The notes below the pieces were generated by a model. It saw nothing but the letters and a program-made list of their open reading frames with translations, was not told the origin of the DNA and did no database searches. The translations under genes and the position numbers were made by a program. A DNA stretch of 64,000 nucleotides from Clostridiaceae bacterium JG1575 (GTDB taxonomy: Bacteria > Bacillota > Clostridia > Clostridiales > Clostridiaceae): contig LQGW01000034.1 of NCBI GenBank assembly GCA_002838815.1, positions 62,001 through 126,000 of the forward strand, in the 5' to 3' direction. Positions 9,299-18,067 of this stretch are shown one piece after another; position 1 is the stretch's first letter; each line of letters begins with the position of its first letter.

Positions 9299-10384
9299 AT
9301 GAAGTTTGGAAAACGATGGATGGTTCCTGCCCTTTTATTGGGAAGCCTTCTTTGTGCTTGTACGCCGAATGCCCCCAAGGGAACCACCCCGAAGGAAACG
9401 ACCTCCAGCTCAAAAGAGGCTTCATCCCTTAAAGGCAACCTGGTCATTTATTCGACCCATGCGGAAAAGCTCTTGGAAGCTGTGGCCAAAGGGTTTAACG
9501 AAAAGCACCCGGGCGTCAAGGTGGATTTCATCAATTTAAAGGGCGAGCTGGGCGACCGCGTGCGCTCCGAGGCCGCACATCCTCAATCGGACATCATGTA
9601 CGGCGGGGCATCCTCCCTATTCATTGACCTGGCCGCTCAAAACCTTTTTGCCCCATCGACTCCGGAGTGGGCCGGCTCGCTACGGGCCGATCAAAAGGAC
9701 GAAAAGGGCCTATGGTTTGCCGCAATGCAGACGCCCCTGACGATTTTCTACAACTCGGAAAAACTCAAAAAGGAAGAGGCGCCCAAAAGCTGGGCGGATC
9801 TGACGTCACCAAAGATGCAGGGCAAGATCGTCTCAAGGGATGCGCTCTCATCGTCTCAGCGCGCCATCATCGCAGCCCTATGGCAGATGCAGCAAAAGGC
9901 TGGTGGGGATGAGGCCGCAGTCGCTTTTTTGAAAAAGCTGGATCGCAACACCCTGCATTACTATGGCTCCGGCAGCCTACATTTCCAAGCCGTGGGCAAA
10001 GGGGAGGCCCCCGTCAGCTATGGGGTGCTCAGTGCGGTGCTCGACAACGTGCAGAAAAACAAGATGCCCTTGGAGATCGTCGCGCCCCAAGAAGGCATGA
10101 TCGTTTTGACCGATTGCGTGGCTAAAATCAAGGGCGGCCCCAATCCGGAAAATGCAGAAGCCTTTATGCAGTATGTGGGCTCTTTGGCCGCTCAGACCAT
10201 GCTCGCCAAAACCTTTGATCGCATGCCTACGTCCCAGGAAGCCATCACGGCCTCGGGCAAGAAATGGATGCAAGAGACCATCGAGGCGATGCCGGTGGAT
10301 TGGCCGGCGGTCTCCAAAGAGGAAGACCATTGGCTGAATCGCTGGACCACGGAAATCCGCGATGCGGGCAAGGATAAAAAATAA
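9299..10384 (+). CDS. ABC transporter substrate-binding lipoprotein, Fe(III)/FbpA type
   Basis: This is the extracellular binding component of an ABC importer. The N-terminus is a lipoprotein signal (basic start, hydrophobic stretch, lipobox 'LLCAC' with the acylated cysteine at about residue 21) followed by a low-complexity T/S/K linker. The mature part 'LVIYSTHAEKLLEAVAKGF' and 'SDIMYGGA' matches group 1 binding proteins for ferric iron or 2-aminoethylphosphonate. The ATPase and a double-length permease follow at once, as in fbpABC-type operons. Iron is the likelier substrate given the other iron genes nearby, but the sequence does not settle it. The ribosome site AAAAGGAG is well placed. 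Confidence 0.85.
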   Translation: MKFGKRWMVPALLLGSLLCACTPNAPKGTTPKETTSSSKEASSLKGNLVIYSTHAEKLLEAVAKGFNEKHPGVKVDFINLKGELGDRVRSEAAHPQSDIMYGGASSLFIDLAAQNLFAPSTPEWAGSLRADQKDEKGLWFAAMQTPLTIFYNSEKLKKEEAPKSWADLTSPKMQGKIVSRDALSSSQRAIIAALWQMQQKAGGDEAAVAFLKKLDRNTLHYYGSGSLHFQAVGKGEAPVSYGVLSAVLDNVQKNKMPLEIVAPQEGMIVLTDCVAKIKGGPNPENAEAFMQYVGSLAAQTMLAKTFDRMPTSQEAITASGKKWMQETIEAMPVDWPAVSKEEDHWLNRWTTEIRDAGKDKK

Positions 10385-10459
10385 CCAAAGACCAGGAACA
10401 GATACACCCCGGGGCGCCTTGAAAAGGGCGCCCCTGGTGCAGAAAAAGGAAGAATGCCC

Positions 10460-11182
10460 ATGGAAAAAAACACGGATTCAACCGGGAAGAGCGCCGGATC
10501 AAAAAAAGAACACTCTGGGGGCTTAATGCTTCAAGAGCTTTCAAAAACCTATGGGGCCCGAAGGGTTGTGGACCGGGTGACCCTTACGGTCGAAGCGGGC
10601 TCTTTGCACGCCATTTTAGGCCCCTCGGGCAGCGGAAAATCCACCCTGCTGCGCCTGATCGCCGGCATTGAGTCAACCAGTGGCGGGACGATCCGCCTCT
10701 TTGGCGAAGACATTACACGAAAAGCGGCCCGAGACCGCGGCGTCACCATGGTTTTTCAGCACTACTCCCTTTTCCCCAATTATTCGGTGCAAGAGAACAT
10801 CGGCTACGGTCTGCGGGTGAAAAAGTGGCCCTCCCAAAAGGCCGCCCAAAAGATTGAGGAACTGCTGCACCTGGTGCGCCTGGAGCCCTTGGCCAAAGCT
10901 CGCCCCGATGAGCTCTCCGGCGGAGAAATGCAGCGGGTGGCCATCGCCAGAGCCTTGGCGGTGGATCCGTCGCTTTTGTTGATGGATGAGCCCTTATCCA
11001 ACCTGGATGCGCATCTGCGGGGAGCGCTTCGGGAACAAATCCGCCGCATCCAGCGGGAAACCAACGTCACGGTGCTTCTGGTGACCCACGATCAGGAAGA
11101 AGCCTTGGAGATTGCCGACGCCATCAGCGTCATGAATGAGGGGAAGATTTTGCAAACCGGTGCTCCCGCGACGGTCTATTAA
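10460..11182 (+). CDS. ABC transporter ATP-binding protein, truncated by in-frame stop
   Basis: The ATPase domain is complete: Walker A 'GPSGSGKST', Q-loop, signature 'LSGGEMQRVAIARAL', Walker B 'LLLMDEP' and the H-loop 'VTHDQEEALE'. It should power the adjacent Fe(III)-type importer at the membrane. A TAA at 11180-11182 ends translation at 'TGAPATVY', exactly where family members continue into a C-terminal regulatory TOBE domain; that domain is still encoded in the same frame downstream (11183-11515). A single G-to-T change from GAA would explain it. ATG 10454 is also possible; 10460 has better spacing from AGGAAG. The truncated ATPase may still work without its TOBE domain. Confidence 0.85.
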   Translation: MEKNTDSTGKSAGSKKEHSGGLMLQELSKTYGARRVVDRVTLTVEAGSLHAILGPSGSGKSTLLRLIAGIESTSGGTIRLFGEDITRKAARDRGVTMVFQHYSLFPNYSVQENIGYGLRVKKWPSQKAAQKIEELLHLVRLEPLAKARPDELSGGEMQRVAIARALAVDPSLLLMDEPLSNLDAHLRGALREQIRRIQRETNVTVLLVTHDQEEALEIADAISVMNEGKILQTGAPATVY

Positions 11183-11515
11183 CATCCGGCCAACCGCTTT
11201 GTGGCGAGCTTTATCGGCTCGCACAACGTTTTGGCGGCGCAAGAGGCGCATCGCTTGGGCCGCCCGGTTCCCGAGGGTCAAAGCCTCATATTGCCCCCAG
11301 AGGAGTTTAAACTTGGGGTGCCAGACGCCCTTTCGGGGCGCATCACCCGAGCGGCATTTTTGGGCAGCGTGTATCGCCTAAACGTCGAAGTTCAGGGGGT
11401 ATCCTTGGAAGTTTTGGTGCCCGCCGCCAAAAGCTTACCGGCGCCCCGAGTGAATGAGCGTCTCTTTTTTGCCTTGCCGGACGATCCCTTGGTGGTGCCT
11501 GATGAACCGTTATAA
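11183..11515 (+). pseudogene. TOBE-domain remnant of the ABC ATPase gene
   Basis: Directly after the TAA the same frame continues with 'HPANRFVASFIGSHN' and a TOBE-like domain, ending at TAA 11513-11515, which overlaps the permease start. It has no good independent ribosome site. It is the severed 3' part of the ATPase gene, unless the stop is read through or is a sequencing error. Confidence 0.75.
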
Positions 11516-13181
11516 GAGAACGAAGGGCAAAAAGATCGCGGCGGCTGCTTTTTTGGCCCTTCTTATGATTGGTTTTGTCGCCTACCCGCTGCTTCATTTG
11601 ATTTGGAGCTCCTTTCAAGGGGCTCAGGGCGAGTGGACCCTCAGGAACTATCAAACGATTCTTCGCACCGATTCGACGCGCCGCGCCATAGGGAACACCC
11701 TTTGGCTGGGGGCGCTTTCGGTGCTAGGTACTGTGGCGCTGGGCACCTGGCTTGCCCTGGCCATGAATTACCTAAAATCTACAGGAGAGGGCGTTCGCCG
11801 AGTGCTGCGGGTGCTCTTCATGGCCCCTTTTTTAATCCCTGGGGTAATTCTTGTCCTCTCATTTTTGCAGCTGTTTGGCGAGGTGGGCTTTTTGTCCGCC
11901 TTGATTCGCCGCGCCACCCATGGGCTTTTTTCACCGGTTTTGCAGGGGCTGCCCGGCATCTTGTTCGTGCATGTTTTTACCCAATACGTTTATGCCTACA
12001 TGAACGTCAGTTTGGCCCTGCGTTCCTTAGATGCCGGAGCCGTGGAGGCCGCGAAGAATTTAGGCGCGGGGCGACGAGCGGTGTTTTTCGATGTCCTTTG
12101 GCCCCACATTCGTCCGGCCGTTTTGGCCAGCGCGCTTTTGAGCTTTTTCGCGGCCATCAGTTCTTTTTCCGCTCCGGCGCTTTTGGGGGGATCCTATCGC
12201 GTGATCTCTACTCAGGTGCTGCAATATAAGCTCAATCATAAGTTGCCCCTGGCCACCTCCTTGGTGACCCTGTTGTTGGCCTTGGGTATTTTGGTGATTT
12301 TGAGTCATCAAGCGCTGCAACAGGAGCGGCTCAAGAGCCGCAGCGGTCGCACGACAAGCCTTCAGCGGGTGCCGTTTCAATCCAAGATCGCCCGGCATCT
12401 TCACCGGATTTTGCTCTTTTCGGCGGCGTTTTTCATCGCTTTGCCGGTGATTGCCGTGGGGTATCTTTCTTTTGTGCCGGCCAAGAGCTTGATGATGGAC
12501 CTTTTGCCCCAGGGAGTCACTTGGGCCAATTACCAGGCGGTGTTTTCTGCGCCCCGAGTGCTGGCCCCTTTGAAAAACAGCCTGCAGATGGCCCTTTGGG
12601 CAACGGCCGTGTCCCTTGGACTTGCGGGCAGCGGGGCATACCTTGCGGCCCGCGCGCCCAAAAAAAGCGCCGCCTTTTTCCGCTTTGTCTTTCTTTTGCC
12701 CATGGCCATTCCCGCCAGCACCTTAGGCATCGTCCTCATCACAGCCTTTGCCCAAGGAACCTTGTTCACTTTCGGGCAAAGCCTCTTGGGGACCTGGTTT
12801 TTGCTGCCCATCGCCTACGTCCTCCAAAACATCAGCCTCGTCTACCAAAATGCCTTGACCTCGTTGACGGGCTTCAATCGGGAGCTTTCGTTTGCTTCGG
12901 ACCTTTTGGGCGCGCGTCAGAGAACCACCTTGCTGCGCATCGTGGGGCCCGCAGTGGCGCCAGGATTCCTCTATGGGGGCGTCGTCTGTTTTTTGCGCTC
13001 CTTGGGGGAATATACGGTGTCTTCGCTGCTCTACGGCATTACGAACCGGCCGGTCTCCATCGCCATGGTCAATGCCTTGCATGATTATGACGTGGGCGTG
13101 TCCATGGTGTATGGAAGCATCATTATTTTTTTGGGCGCGGGGGTACTCATCGTATTGGAGGCTCGGGGACGCCTGCCGTAG
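11502..13181 (+). CDS. ABC transporter permease, fused double-domain (FbpB-like)
   Basis: The 559-residue membrane protein contains two tandem binding-protein-dependent permease domains, each with about six membrane helices and an EAA-type loop that contacts the ATPase: 'EAAKNLGAGRRAVFFDVLWP' in the first half and 'FASDLLGARQRTTLLRIVGP' in the second. This two-in-one layout is typical of Fe(III) (FbpB/SfuB) and related importers, so one polypeptide replaces the usual permease dimer. ATG 11502 overlaps the end of the TOBE reading frame by 14 bp. The nonsense mutation upstream removes the coupled translation that would normally reach this start, so its expression may be affected. Confidence 0.88.
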   Translation: MNRYKRTKGKKIAAAAFLALLMIGFVAYPLLHLIWSSFQGAQGEWTLRNYQTILRTDSTRRAIGNTLWLGALSVLGTVALGTWLALAMNYLKSTGEGVRRVLRVLFMAPFLIPGVILVLSFLQLFGEVGFLSALIRRATHGLFSPVLQGLPGILFVHVFTQYVYAYMNVSLALRSLDAGAVEAAKNLGAGRRAVFFDVLWPHIRPAVLASALLSFFAAISSFSAPALLGGSYRVISTQVLQYKLNHKLPLATSLVTLLLALGILVILSHQALQQERLKSRSGRTTSLQRVPFQSKIARHLHRILLFSAAFFIALPVIAVGYLSFVPAKSLMMDLLPQGVTWANYQAVFSAPRVLAPLKNSLQMALWATAVSLGLAGSGAYLAARAPKKSAAFFRFVFLLPMAIPASTLGIVLITAFAQGTLFTFGQSLLGTWFLLPIAYVLQNISLVYQNALTSLTGFNRELSFASDLLGARQRTTLLRIVGPAVAPGFLYGGVVCFLRSLGEYTVSSLLYGITNRPVSIAMVNALHDYDVGVSMVYGSIIIFLGAGVLIVLEARGRLP

Positions 13182-13583
13182 GCTTGAAAACCACAGGGTA
13201 AATGTCCTTGGGCGACGGACTGAATTTGCTATTTATTCACCGATGAGAGAAAACATGGTACAATGATCGAGCAATGGCGTCCATCCAAACGAGGTGTCTC
13301 TCCTAGGCCCAAAGGCCCCTTGTGGGCTTTTTCAACCATGAACCTCGCCAGCCCCATTGCTCCTAGGCCAAGAGGGTTCCTCATTCGCTCACATCCCAAA
13401 GCCTGAAGGCGCTTTCCATAAGCCGCCTCCGGCGAGAAGAGCTTATCTTGGAGGACCTGCGGCAACAAGAGATCCCTCGATGGGTTCGCTCACATCCGAA
13501 GCTCTGGCGTCGTTATTGTTTCAAGACCGGGCGAGAAGAGCGCCGCGAGAATCTTGCGCAAATACAATTAAGAGAGGTCTTCC
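13182..13583. repeat. Intergenic region with short direct repeats
   Basis: There is no clear gene in these 402 bases. A candidate promoter (TTCACC, 17 bp, TACAAT ending at 13263) precedes a terminator. Two motifs occur twice: CTCCTAGGCC near 13300 and again near 13360, and TTCGCTCACATCC near 13383 and again near 13485. One frame over the second copies reads a basic peptide ('RSHPKLWRRYCFKTG'), and the first copy has a TGA in place of the TGG, which suggests a decayed duplicated fragment. A hairpin pairs ATAAGC/GCTTAT around 13417-13446. Confidence 0.4.
13307..13332 (+). terminator. Intrinsic terminator downstream of the ABC importer
   Basis: GCCCA at 13307-13311 pairs with TGGGC at 13323-13327 and is followed by five Ts. 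Confidence 0.55.
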
Positions 13584-14591
13584 ATGATCAGTGGATTGTT
13601 GATTGGCGTTCTCTTTGGCTTTTTGCTCAAACGCAGTCGAATCTGTATTGCAGGCGGCTTAAGAGACGTATATCTAGAAAAAAATAAAAACGGATTGCTG
13701 GTGTTGCTGTTGATGATTTTCACCTGCAGCACCATCTTCTTTGTCTTGGTCCAAACGGGGGTCGTGCCCCCGCCCAAAACCGGAAAGAGCTTTTCCATCG
13801 CCGCGACGGTGGTGGGGTCCTTGCTCTTTGGCTTTGGCGCCATTTTGGCCAGTGGTTGCTCCACCATGATGCTCGTAAAAACCGGCGATGGACGCATCAG
13901 CGGACTCATTGCCCTCTTGTCCTTCTTGATGGTGGTCACCGCCTCGAAAAAAGGACTTTTGAGCGCCTCCATCGAGACGATGCAGTCTTGGACGAAGGTC
14001 AACGATGGATTGGCGGCCGCGATTCCTTCCCCCCTCATCTTGTCGCTGATCCTCCTGGCCGCGGTGCTTTTTTGGGCCTTTGGACGAGGCAAACAGCAAA
14101 AAAATACCTTCAAGATGCCGCAAAGGTACCACGGCCTGCGCCACATTCTTGCGGAAAAGCTTTGGGATAAAAAGAGAACGGCCATTCTCATCGGGGCTTT
14201 AGCCGGTCTTAGCTTTTATCTGAGCGGCCTTACGGGTCGAGTCGGCAGCTGGGGCATCACAACACCCTTGTATTCCTGGGCCAACGCGTTTATGAATGGT
14301 AGCGTCAAGCTCTCCTGGGCCAGCTTTTTTGTCCTGGGGATCCTTGGGGGCTCCTTCCTCACGGCCCTCATCAGCGGGGAATTTCACATTCAGGGCTCCG
14401 ATGGACTCAGCCTTTTAAAGAGCGCTCTAGGCGGCGCCTTTATGGCCTATGGAGCCGTGCTGGCTAAGGGGTGCCTGATCGGTCATGGCATCATCGGAAC
14501 CAGTCAGTACAGCGCTCAGTCGTATTTGGCCCTTTTGTTCATCATTTTAGGGCTCTGGCTGGGGGCGAAGATCTTTTACCAGCGGGCCTAA
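13584..14591 (+). CDS. yedE: YeeE/YedE-family sulfur/selenium transport membrane protein
   Basis: This polytopic membrane protein of 335 residues has two YeeE-like halves. Family motifs are 'RSRICIAGGLRD' near the N-terminus, 'ASGCSTMMLVKTGDGR' in the middle and 'AKGCLIGHGIIG' near the C-terminus. The cysteines in these glycine-rich turns are the residues thought to relay sulfur or selenium through the membrane. The gene is followed by a TusA-like protein, its usual partner; in selenium-using bacteria this pair (yedE with a TusA-like gene) is linked to selenium metabolism. The selD-yedF-selB cluster at 61-64 kb supports that reading, although thiosulfate transport is possible. The start has AGAGAGG upstream. 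Confidence 0.85.
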   Translation: MISGLLIGVLFGFLLKRSRICIAGGLRDVYLEKNKNGLLVLLLMIFTCSTIFFVLVQTGVVPPPKTGKSFSIAATVVGSLLFGFGAILASGCSTMMLVKTGDGRISGLIALLSFLMVVTASKKGLLSASIETMQSWTKVNDGLAAAIPSPLILSLILLAAVLFWAFGRGKQQKNTFKMPQRYHGLRHILAEKLWDKKRTAILIGALAGLSFYLSGLTGRVGSWGITTPLYSWANAFMNGSVKLSWASFFVLGILGGSFLTALISGEFHIQGSDGLSLLKSALGGAFMAYGAVLAKGCLIGHGIIGTSQYSAQSYLALLFIILGLWLGAKIFYQRA

Positions 14592-14642
14592 AAGGACGGC
14601 TCGCCTCAACAACGCAAAAACATCAAAAAAAGGAGTTTTCAA

Positions 14643-14858
14643 ATGAGGATCGATACCAGAGGAAAAGATTGTCCCATTCCGTTGATTGAACTTAAGGCCG
14701 CCATTCAAGCCAGCGCCAAGGGAGAGGTCATCGAAGTGCTGTTCACCTGCCCAGAGGCTGTGGTGAACCTGCCCAACTATTGCCAAGAGAACAACCATAA
14801 AGTTTTGGAATTTGAGCCGCTGGAGAAGAGCGGCTGGCGGATTGTCGTCGAGAACTAG
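14643..14858 (+). CDS. TusA-family sulfurtransferase-like protein
   Basis: This 71-residue protein has the TusA/SirA signature 'DTRGKDCPIPLIELKAAI' with the active cysteine in the 'CPxP' motif (C11). TusA-like proteins carry a persulfide (or possibly selenium) and pass it to partner enzymes in the cytosol. It follows yedE by 51 bp with a strong AAAGGAG ribosome site and is probably co-transcribed with it. It therefore likely accepts the sulfur or selenium species imported by YedE. It is compact and complete, and a terminator follows. Confidence 0.85.
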   Translation: MRIDTRGKDCPIPLIELKAAIQASAKGEVIEVLFTCPEAVVNLPNYCQENNHKVLEFEPLEKSGWRIVVEN

Positions 14859-14878
14859 GAAGCGCTAGCGTCCTGGAG

Positions 14879-14930
14879 ACCCTCGCCTCAAATCGGTACC
14901 CCTGATTTTGAGGCGAGGGTCTGTTTTTTT
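14879..14930 (+). terminator. Intrinsic terminator of yedE-tusA
   Basis: A perfect 14-bp stem (14879-14892 with 14907-14920) is followed by CTG and a seven-T run. Confidence 0.9.
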
Positions 14931-14981
14931 GTGGGCCCAAAGAAGGAGCCCTTACAGCGGGCCGTGAATGTGGGGGCAACG

Positions 14982-15013
14982 CAAAGGACCTCCCCGAGCG
15001 GGGAGGTCCTTTG
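14982..15013 (-). terminator. Terminator of mscL
   Basis: A perfect 14-bp stem (14982-14995 with 15000-15013, loop GAGC) lies just past the mscL stop. The U-tract is short, so efficiency is uncertain. Confidence 0.6.
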
Positions 15014-15033
15014 CCATTCATAGGCAGCAGCCC

Positions 15034-15405
15034 TTACAGCGGTCTTTTTTTGAGCAGATCACGGATCTCCATTAAGAGTTCTTCCTGACTGGGACCAGCG
15101 GGCGCTTCTTCAGGCTTGGGCCTACGGACGAAGCGGTTGATGGCGCGGATCATCAAGAAAAGAACAAAGGCGATGATGAGGAAGGAAATGACGGCGTTTA
15201 AGAACGAACCGATGAGCAGGGGACCGAGCTTGATGTAGGAAAAGTCGGGTTGCCCTGCAATCACGCCAATGAGCGGGGAGATGATGTTGTCCACAAGGGA
15301 TTTGACCAATGCAGAAATGGCGCCGCCTAGGATGATGCCGACGGCCATGTCAAAGACGTTGCCTTTTAAAGCAAATTCCTTGAACTCTTTGATGAAGTTT
15401 TTCAT
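15034..15405 (-). CDS. mscL: Large-conductance mechanosensitive channel MscL
   Basis: MscL forms a homopentameric membrane pore that opens under high membrane tension to release solutes during osmotic downshock. The 123-residue protein starts '[20 protein letters not shown]', the family's N-terminal amphipathic helix. The first membrane helix '[18 protein letters not shown]' is the pore-lining one, a periplasmic-type loop and the second helix follow, and the C-terminal helical bundle is '[13 protein letters not shown]'. An upstream in-frame start adds 20 residues, but TTAGGGAGG is correctly spaced for 15405. The gene is monocistronic, transcribed opposite to its neighbours and flanked by terminators. 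Confidence 0.95.
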   Translation of the reverse strand: MKNFIKEFKEFALKGNVFDMAVGIILGGAISALVKSLVDNIISPLIGVIAGQPDFSYIKLGPLLIGSFLNAVISFLIIAFVLFLMIRAINRFVRRPKPEEAPAGPSQEELLMEIRDLLKKRPL

Positions 15406-15581
15406 AAGAATCCTCCCTAAAAAAAATAAAATCCTGCGCGAAAGGCGCCCACAGGTGTCTTTCATGCAAATTTATTGTAACATGGGGCTATCATAAAAAT
15501 ATGAAATAAAATTAAACGAATTGTGACGAAAATTGGGGGCCCTCAAGGCCTTTGAGCGTGTCGCAAAGGGAGGAACCTAGC

Positions 15582-16742
15582 ATGAGGAGCGTCCAACGAC
15601 TAAAGGAAACCTTTTTCACTCTTTTGCCCATTCATTCGCCGTCAGGAAAGGAGGGGGCGCTGACCGCGCATTTGATCGCAGCGTTGGCGGATCGCGGCCT
15701 GACGGTCTTTGCCGACCAGGGTCACCGTTGTTACGGCGGAGAGGGATAAGCCCTCATTGCTAAGCTCCCCGGGTGCAAAATGGCGGATCCGTCTTGCGGC
15801 GCCCTGACCCTCAGCGCTCACAGCGACGTGGTGGAACCTAACGCCAACGTGCGCTGGCGGGTCGAAGACGACGTGGTGTATAGTGCGGGCGAAACGACCT
15901 TGGGCGGCGACGATAAGGGCGGTCTTGCGGTGATTTTGGAAGTCCTCGATTGCTTGCGGGAATCGGAGCGGCCAAGGCCTGACGTTTTTGTCCTCATCAC
16001 CCCGGGGGAGGAGACGGGGCTTTTGGGGGCTCGGCATCTGCAGTGGGACCGCATCCCTCCAAAGCTCGATCCAGCCCGGGACCTTCTGGTTTTGGATGGG
16101 GCAGGGCCCTTAGGCGTCATCGCCCACTCCGCCCCGGCCATTGCCTCCCTCTCCCTCACCTTCTTGGGCCGGGCGGCCCATGCGGGACTGGAACCGGAGA
16201 AGGGGTGTTCCGCCATCGCCCTTATGGCGAAGACGGTGGCGCGCTTTCCGTTGGGGCGCTTAGGTAAGACCGCTTGCGCCAATGTGGGCCTGGTGCAGGG
16301 CGGCGGCCCTACCAACGTCGTTCCCGCCCGCTGTGAGCTGAAGATGGAAGTGCGCAGCCACAGCATGGAGGAATTGACCGAGATGTTGGCGTCGTATCGG
16401 ACCATTGCTCAGGAGGTCTGCACGGAGCAGGGGGGCGACGTCCTTTGGGAGCAGTCCATTCCGTTTGGGCCATTGAAGCCCAAGGACGGCTTGGTTTTCG
16501 CCCGGTCCGTCGCTGCGCAGTATGAAGCCCTGGGAATTCCGGCCTCCTTGGCCGTCATCGGCGGGGGCTCGGATGCCAACGTCTTTTCCGATCATGGGTT
16601 TGAGGCGGTGATCCTTCCCTTAGGCATGTATGAGGCGCATACCACCCGGGAGCGGTTGGACTTGAAGGAAGCCTTGACGACGGTCGAGGCCGTAACGTCT
16701 TTGATTTGGCAGCGAGGCGCGGCAAAGGAAAGTCTGTTATAA
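15582..16742 (+). pseudogene. M20-family (PepT-like) metallopeptidase interrupted by one in-frame TAA
   Basis: Read through a single TAA at 15747-15749, the frame gives one contiguous M20 peptidase: 'RGLTVFADQGHRCYGGEG', stop, then 'ALIAKLPG' and 'LTLSAHSDVVEP'. Zinc-site motifs are 'AHSDVV', 'GGDDKGG' (bridging Asp), 'TPGEETG' (catalytic Glu pair) and a late 'MYEAHTT' histidine; a dimerisation domain lies between. Such enzymes remove N-terminal residues from di- and tripeptides in the cytosol. ATG 15582 has GGGAGG eight bases upstream. The 3' part could be re-initiated at ATG 15780 (320 residues) but would lack the N-terminal segment. The gene is probably inactivated recently, since the rest is intact. 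Confidence 0.8.
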
Positions 16743-16804
16743 GTTTGGCATGCCTTCTTTGAGAAGGGGGCGGCCGGAAGGGGAATAGAACACTCGTGAA
16801 AACC

Positions 16805-16826
16805 TTCCAACTGTTGGATTTTTTCA
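16805..16826 (+). terminator. Weak intrinsic terminator after the M20 peptidase gene
   Basis: A short stem TCCAA/TTGGA with a 3-base loop is followed by TTTTTT. Confidence 0.4.
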
Positions 16827-16867
16827 AAAAAACCAGGTCATTTTTTTGAAAAAAAGGAATGGGCCAC

Positions 16868-16896
16868 TTGTATCATCCTTTCAAAAAAACTATAAT
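16868..16896 (+). promoter_or_regulatory. Promoter of the LacI-family regulator gene
   Basis: TTGTAT (16868-16873) and a perfect TATAAT (16891-16896) are separated by exactly 17 bp, about 90 bp before the start codon. Confidence 0.75.
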
Positions 16897-16987
16897 AAAT
16901 GCAGTAATGTCATCGGGCGGTATTTTAAAAATCCCAAATCTTGCCCCGTGATGCTGAGTATCTATAAAATAACACAGAGGTGAGAGT

Positions 16988-17995
16988 ATGGCTGCTTCCA
17001 TTAAAGATGTTGCCCGCGAAGCCGGTGTCTCCATTGCCACCGTGTCCCGCGTCATTAACAAAGTGGACGTCGTAAATGAAGAAACAAAGAAAAAAGTGAA
17101 GGAAGCCATTGACCGGCTGGGGTACAGCCCCAACATTGTGGCTCAAAGCTTAAAAACCCAACGGTCCCGTTCCATTGGGATCCTGGTTCCGGACATTTCC
17201 TCCCAAGTCTATCCCGAAATCGTGCGTGGAGCCGAAGATGTGGCCAATATGTACGACTACAGCATCATCCTATGCAACTCCGACTTTGATATGGAGAAGG
17301 AGAAAAAGTACATTAAGGTGATGAAGGAAAAGATGGTGGACGGATTGCTTTACACCAGTTCCTCCTTGGAACCGGAAATTCTTGAATACCTGCAGAGCCT
17401 GCAGATGAAGACTATTTTGGTAGAAACGACGGACGAGGCACAGCAGTTCCCCTCCGTAACCATCGACAACCGTAGGGCCGCGAAGGAAGCGGTGACCCGC
17501 CTCATCGAAGACGGACATCGTTCCATTGCGTACATCGGCTCCAAGAAGGCTAAGAGAAACGCATGGGCTAAACGGTTTGAAGGGTATGAGGATGCTCTGA
17601 AAGAAGCGGGAATGCCCGTGGAAGAAGCGATGACCTACTACGGAGACTTGAAGGCTCAGACCGGCTACAATGGCATCACATCCATTATGTCGTCTGGAAA
17701 GCGGCCCGATGCCGTATTCTGTGGCTCCGATGAAATCGCGATGGGGGTCATCAATGCCTTAAGAGATCACGACATCCGCGTTCCGGAAGACGTCAGCGTC
17801 ATGGGCTTCAATGATATTTATGAAGCGTCCATCTTCTATCCGAAGATTTCCACGGTGGCCCAACCCCTTTACGACATGGGTTCCGTAGCCATGAGGCTCC
17901 TAGTGAAGAAACTGAAAAACGAATTGGCCGAAGAGGACCATTACGTGCTCCCTTATCAGCTTGTGGACCGTGATACGGTCAAAAAGCGCAACTGA
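16988..17995 (+). CDS. LacI/GalR-family transcriptional regulator (CcpA-like)
   Basis: The 335-residue protein begins with the LacI helix-turn-helix 'SIKDVAREAGVSIATVSRVI' (4-23) and hinge helix region 'NIVAQSLKT'. A periplasmic-binding-like sensor domain follows ('RSIGILVPDISSQVYPEIVRG' onwards, 'VMGFNDI', 'STVAQPLYDMG'). It should bind a palindromic operator as a dimer and respond to a sugar or to a phosphorylated HPr. The N-terminal half resembles CcpA, the catabolite control protein, but no catabolic operon adjoins it, so a specific regulon cannot be given. It has its own strong promoter and a good ribosome site (AGAGGTGAG). Confidence 0.88.
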   Translation: MAASIKDVAREAGVSIATVSRVINKVDVVNEETKKKVKEAIDRLGYSPNIVAQSLKTQRSRSIGILVPDISSQVYPEIVRGAEDVANMYDYSIILCNSDFDMEKEKKYIKVMKEKMVDGLLYTSSSLEPEILEYLQSLQMKTILVETTDEAQQFPSVTIDNRRAAKEAVTRLIEDGHRSIAYIGSKKAKRNAWAKRFEGYEDALKEAGMPVEEAMTYYGDLKAQTGYNGITSIMSSGKRPDAVFCGSDEIAMGVINALRDHDIRVPEDVSVMGFNDIYEASIFYPKISTVAQPLYDMGSVAMRLLVKKLKNELAEEDHYVLPYQLVDRDTVKKRN

Positions 17996-18024
17996 TCCCT
18001 TATCAACTGAAGAAAAAAGGAGAA

Positions 18025-18044
18025 GACCAGCAGAAATGCTGGTC
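18025..18044 (+). other. Hairpin between the lacI-like and MATE genes
   Basis: GACCAGC (18025-18031) pairs with GCTGGTC (18038-18044) across a 6-base loop. No U-run follows, so it may be a processing or weak termination element. Confidence 0.35.
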
Positions 18045-18067
18045 CTCTCCATTGGAGGATCCTTATC

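Noticed and set aside
13448-13687. Basic 79-codon frame overlapping the start of yedE
   Set aside because: Overlaps the well-supported yedE gene in another frame and its upstream copy is interrupted; treated as decayed or chance.
11180-15749. TAA recoded as a sense codon in this organism
   Set aside because: TAA ends many intact genes in the window (for example ileS, the ABC permease frame and selD), so the two interruptions are better seen as mutations or errors.
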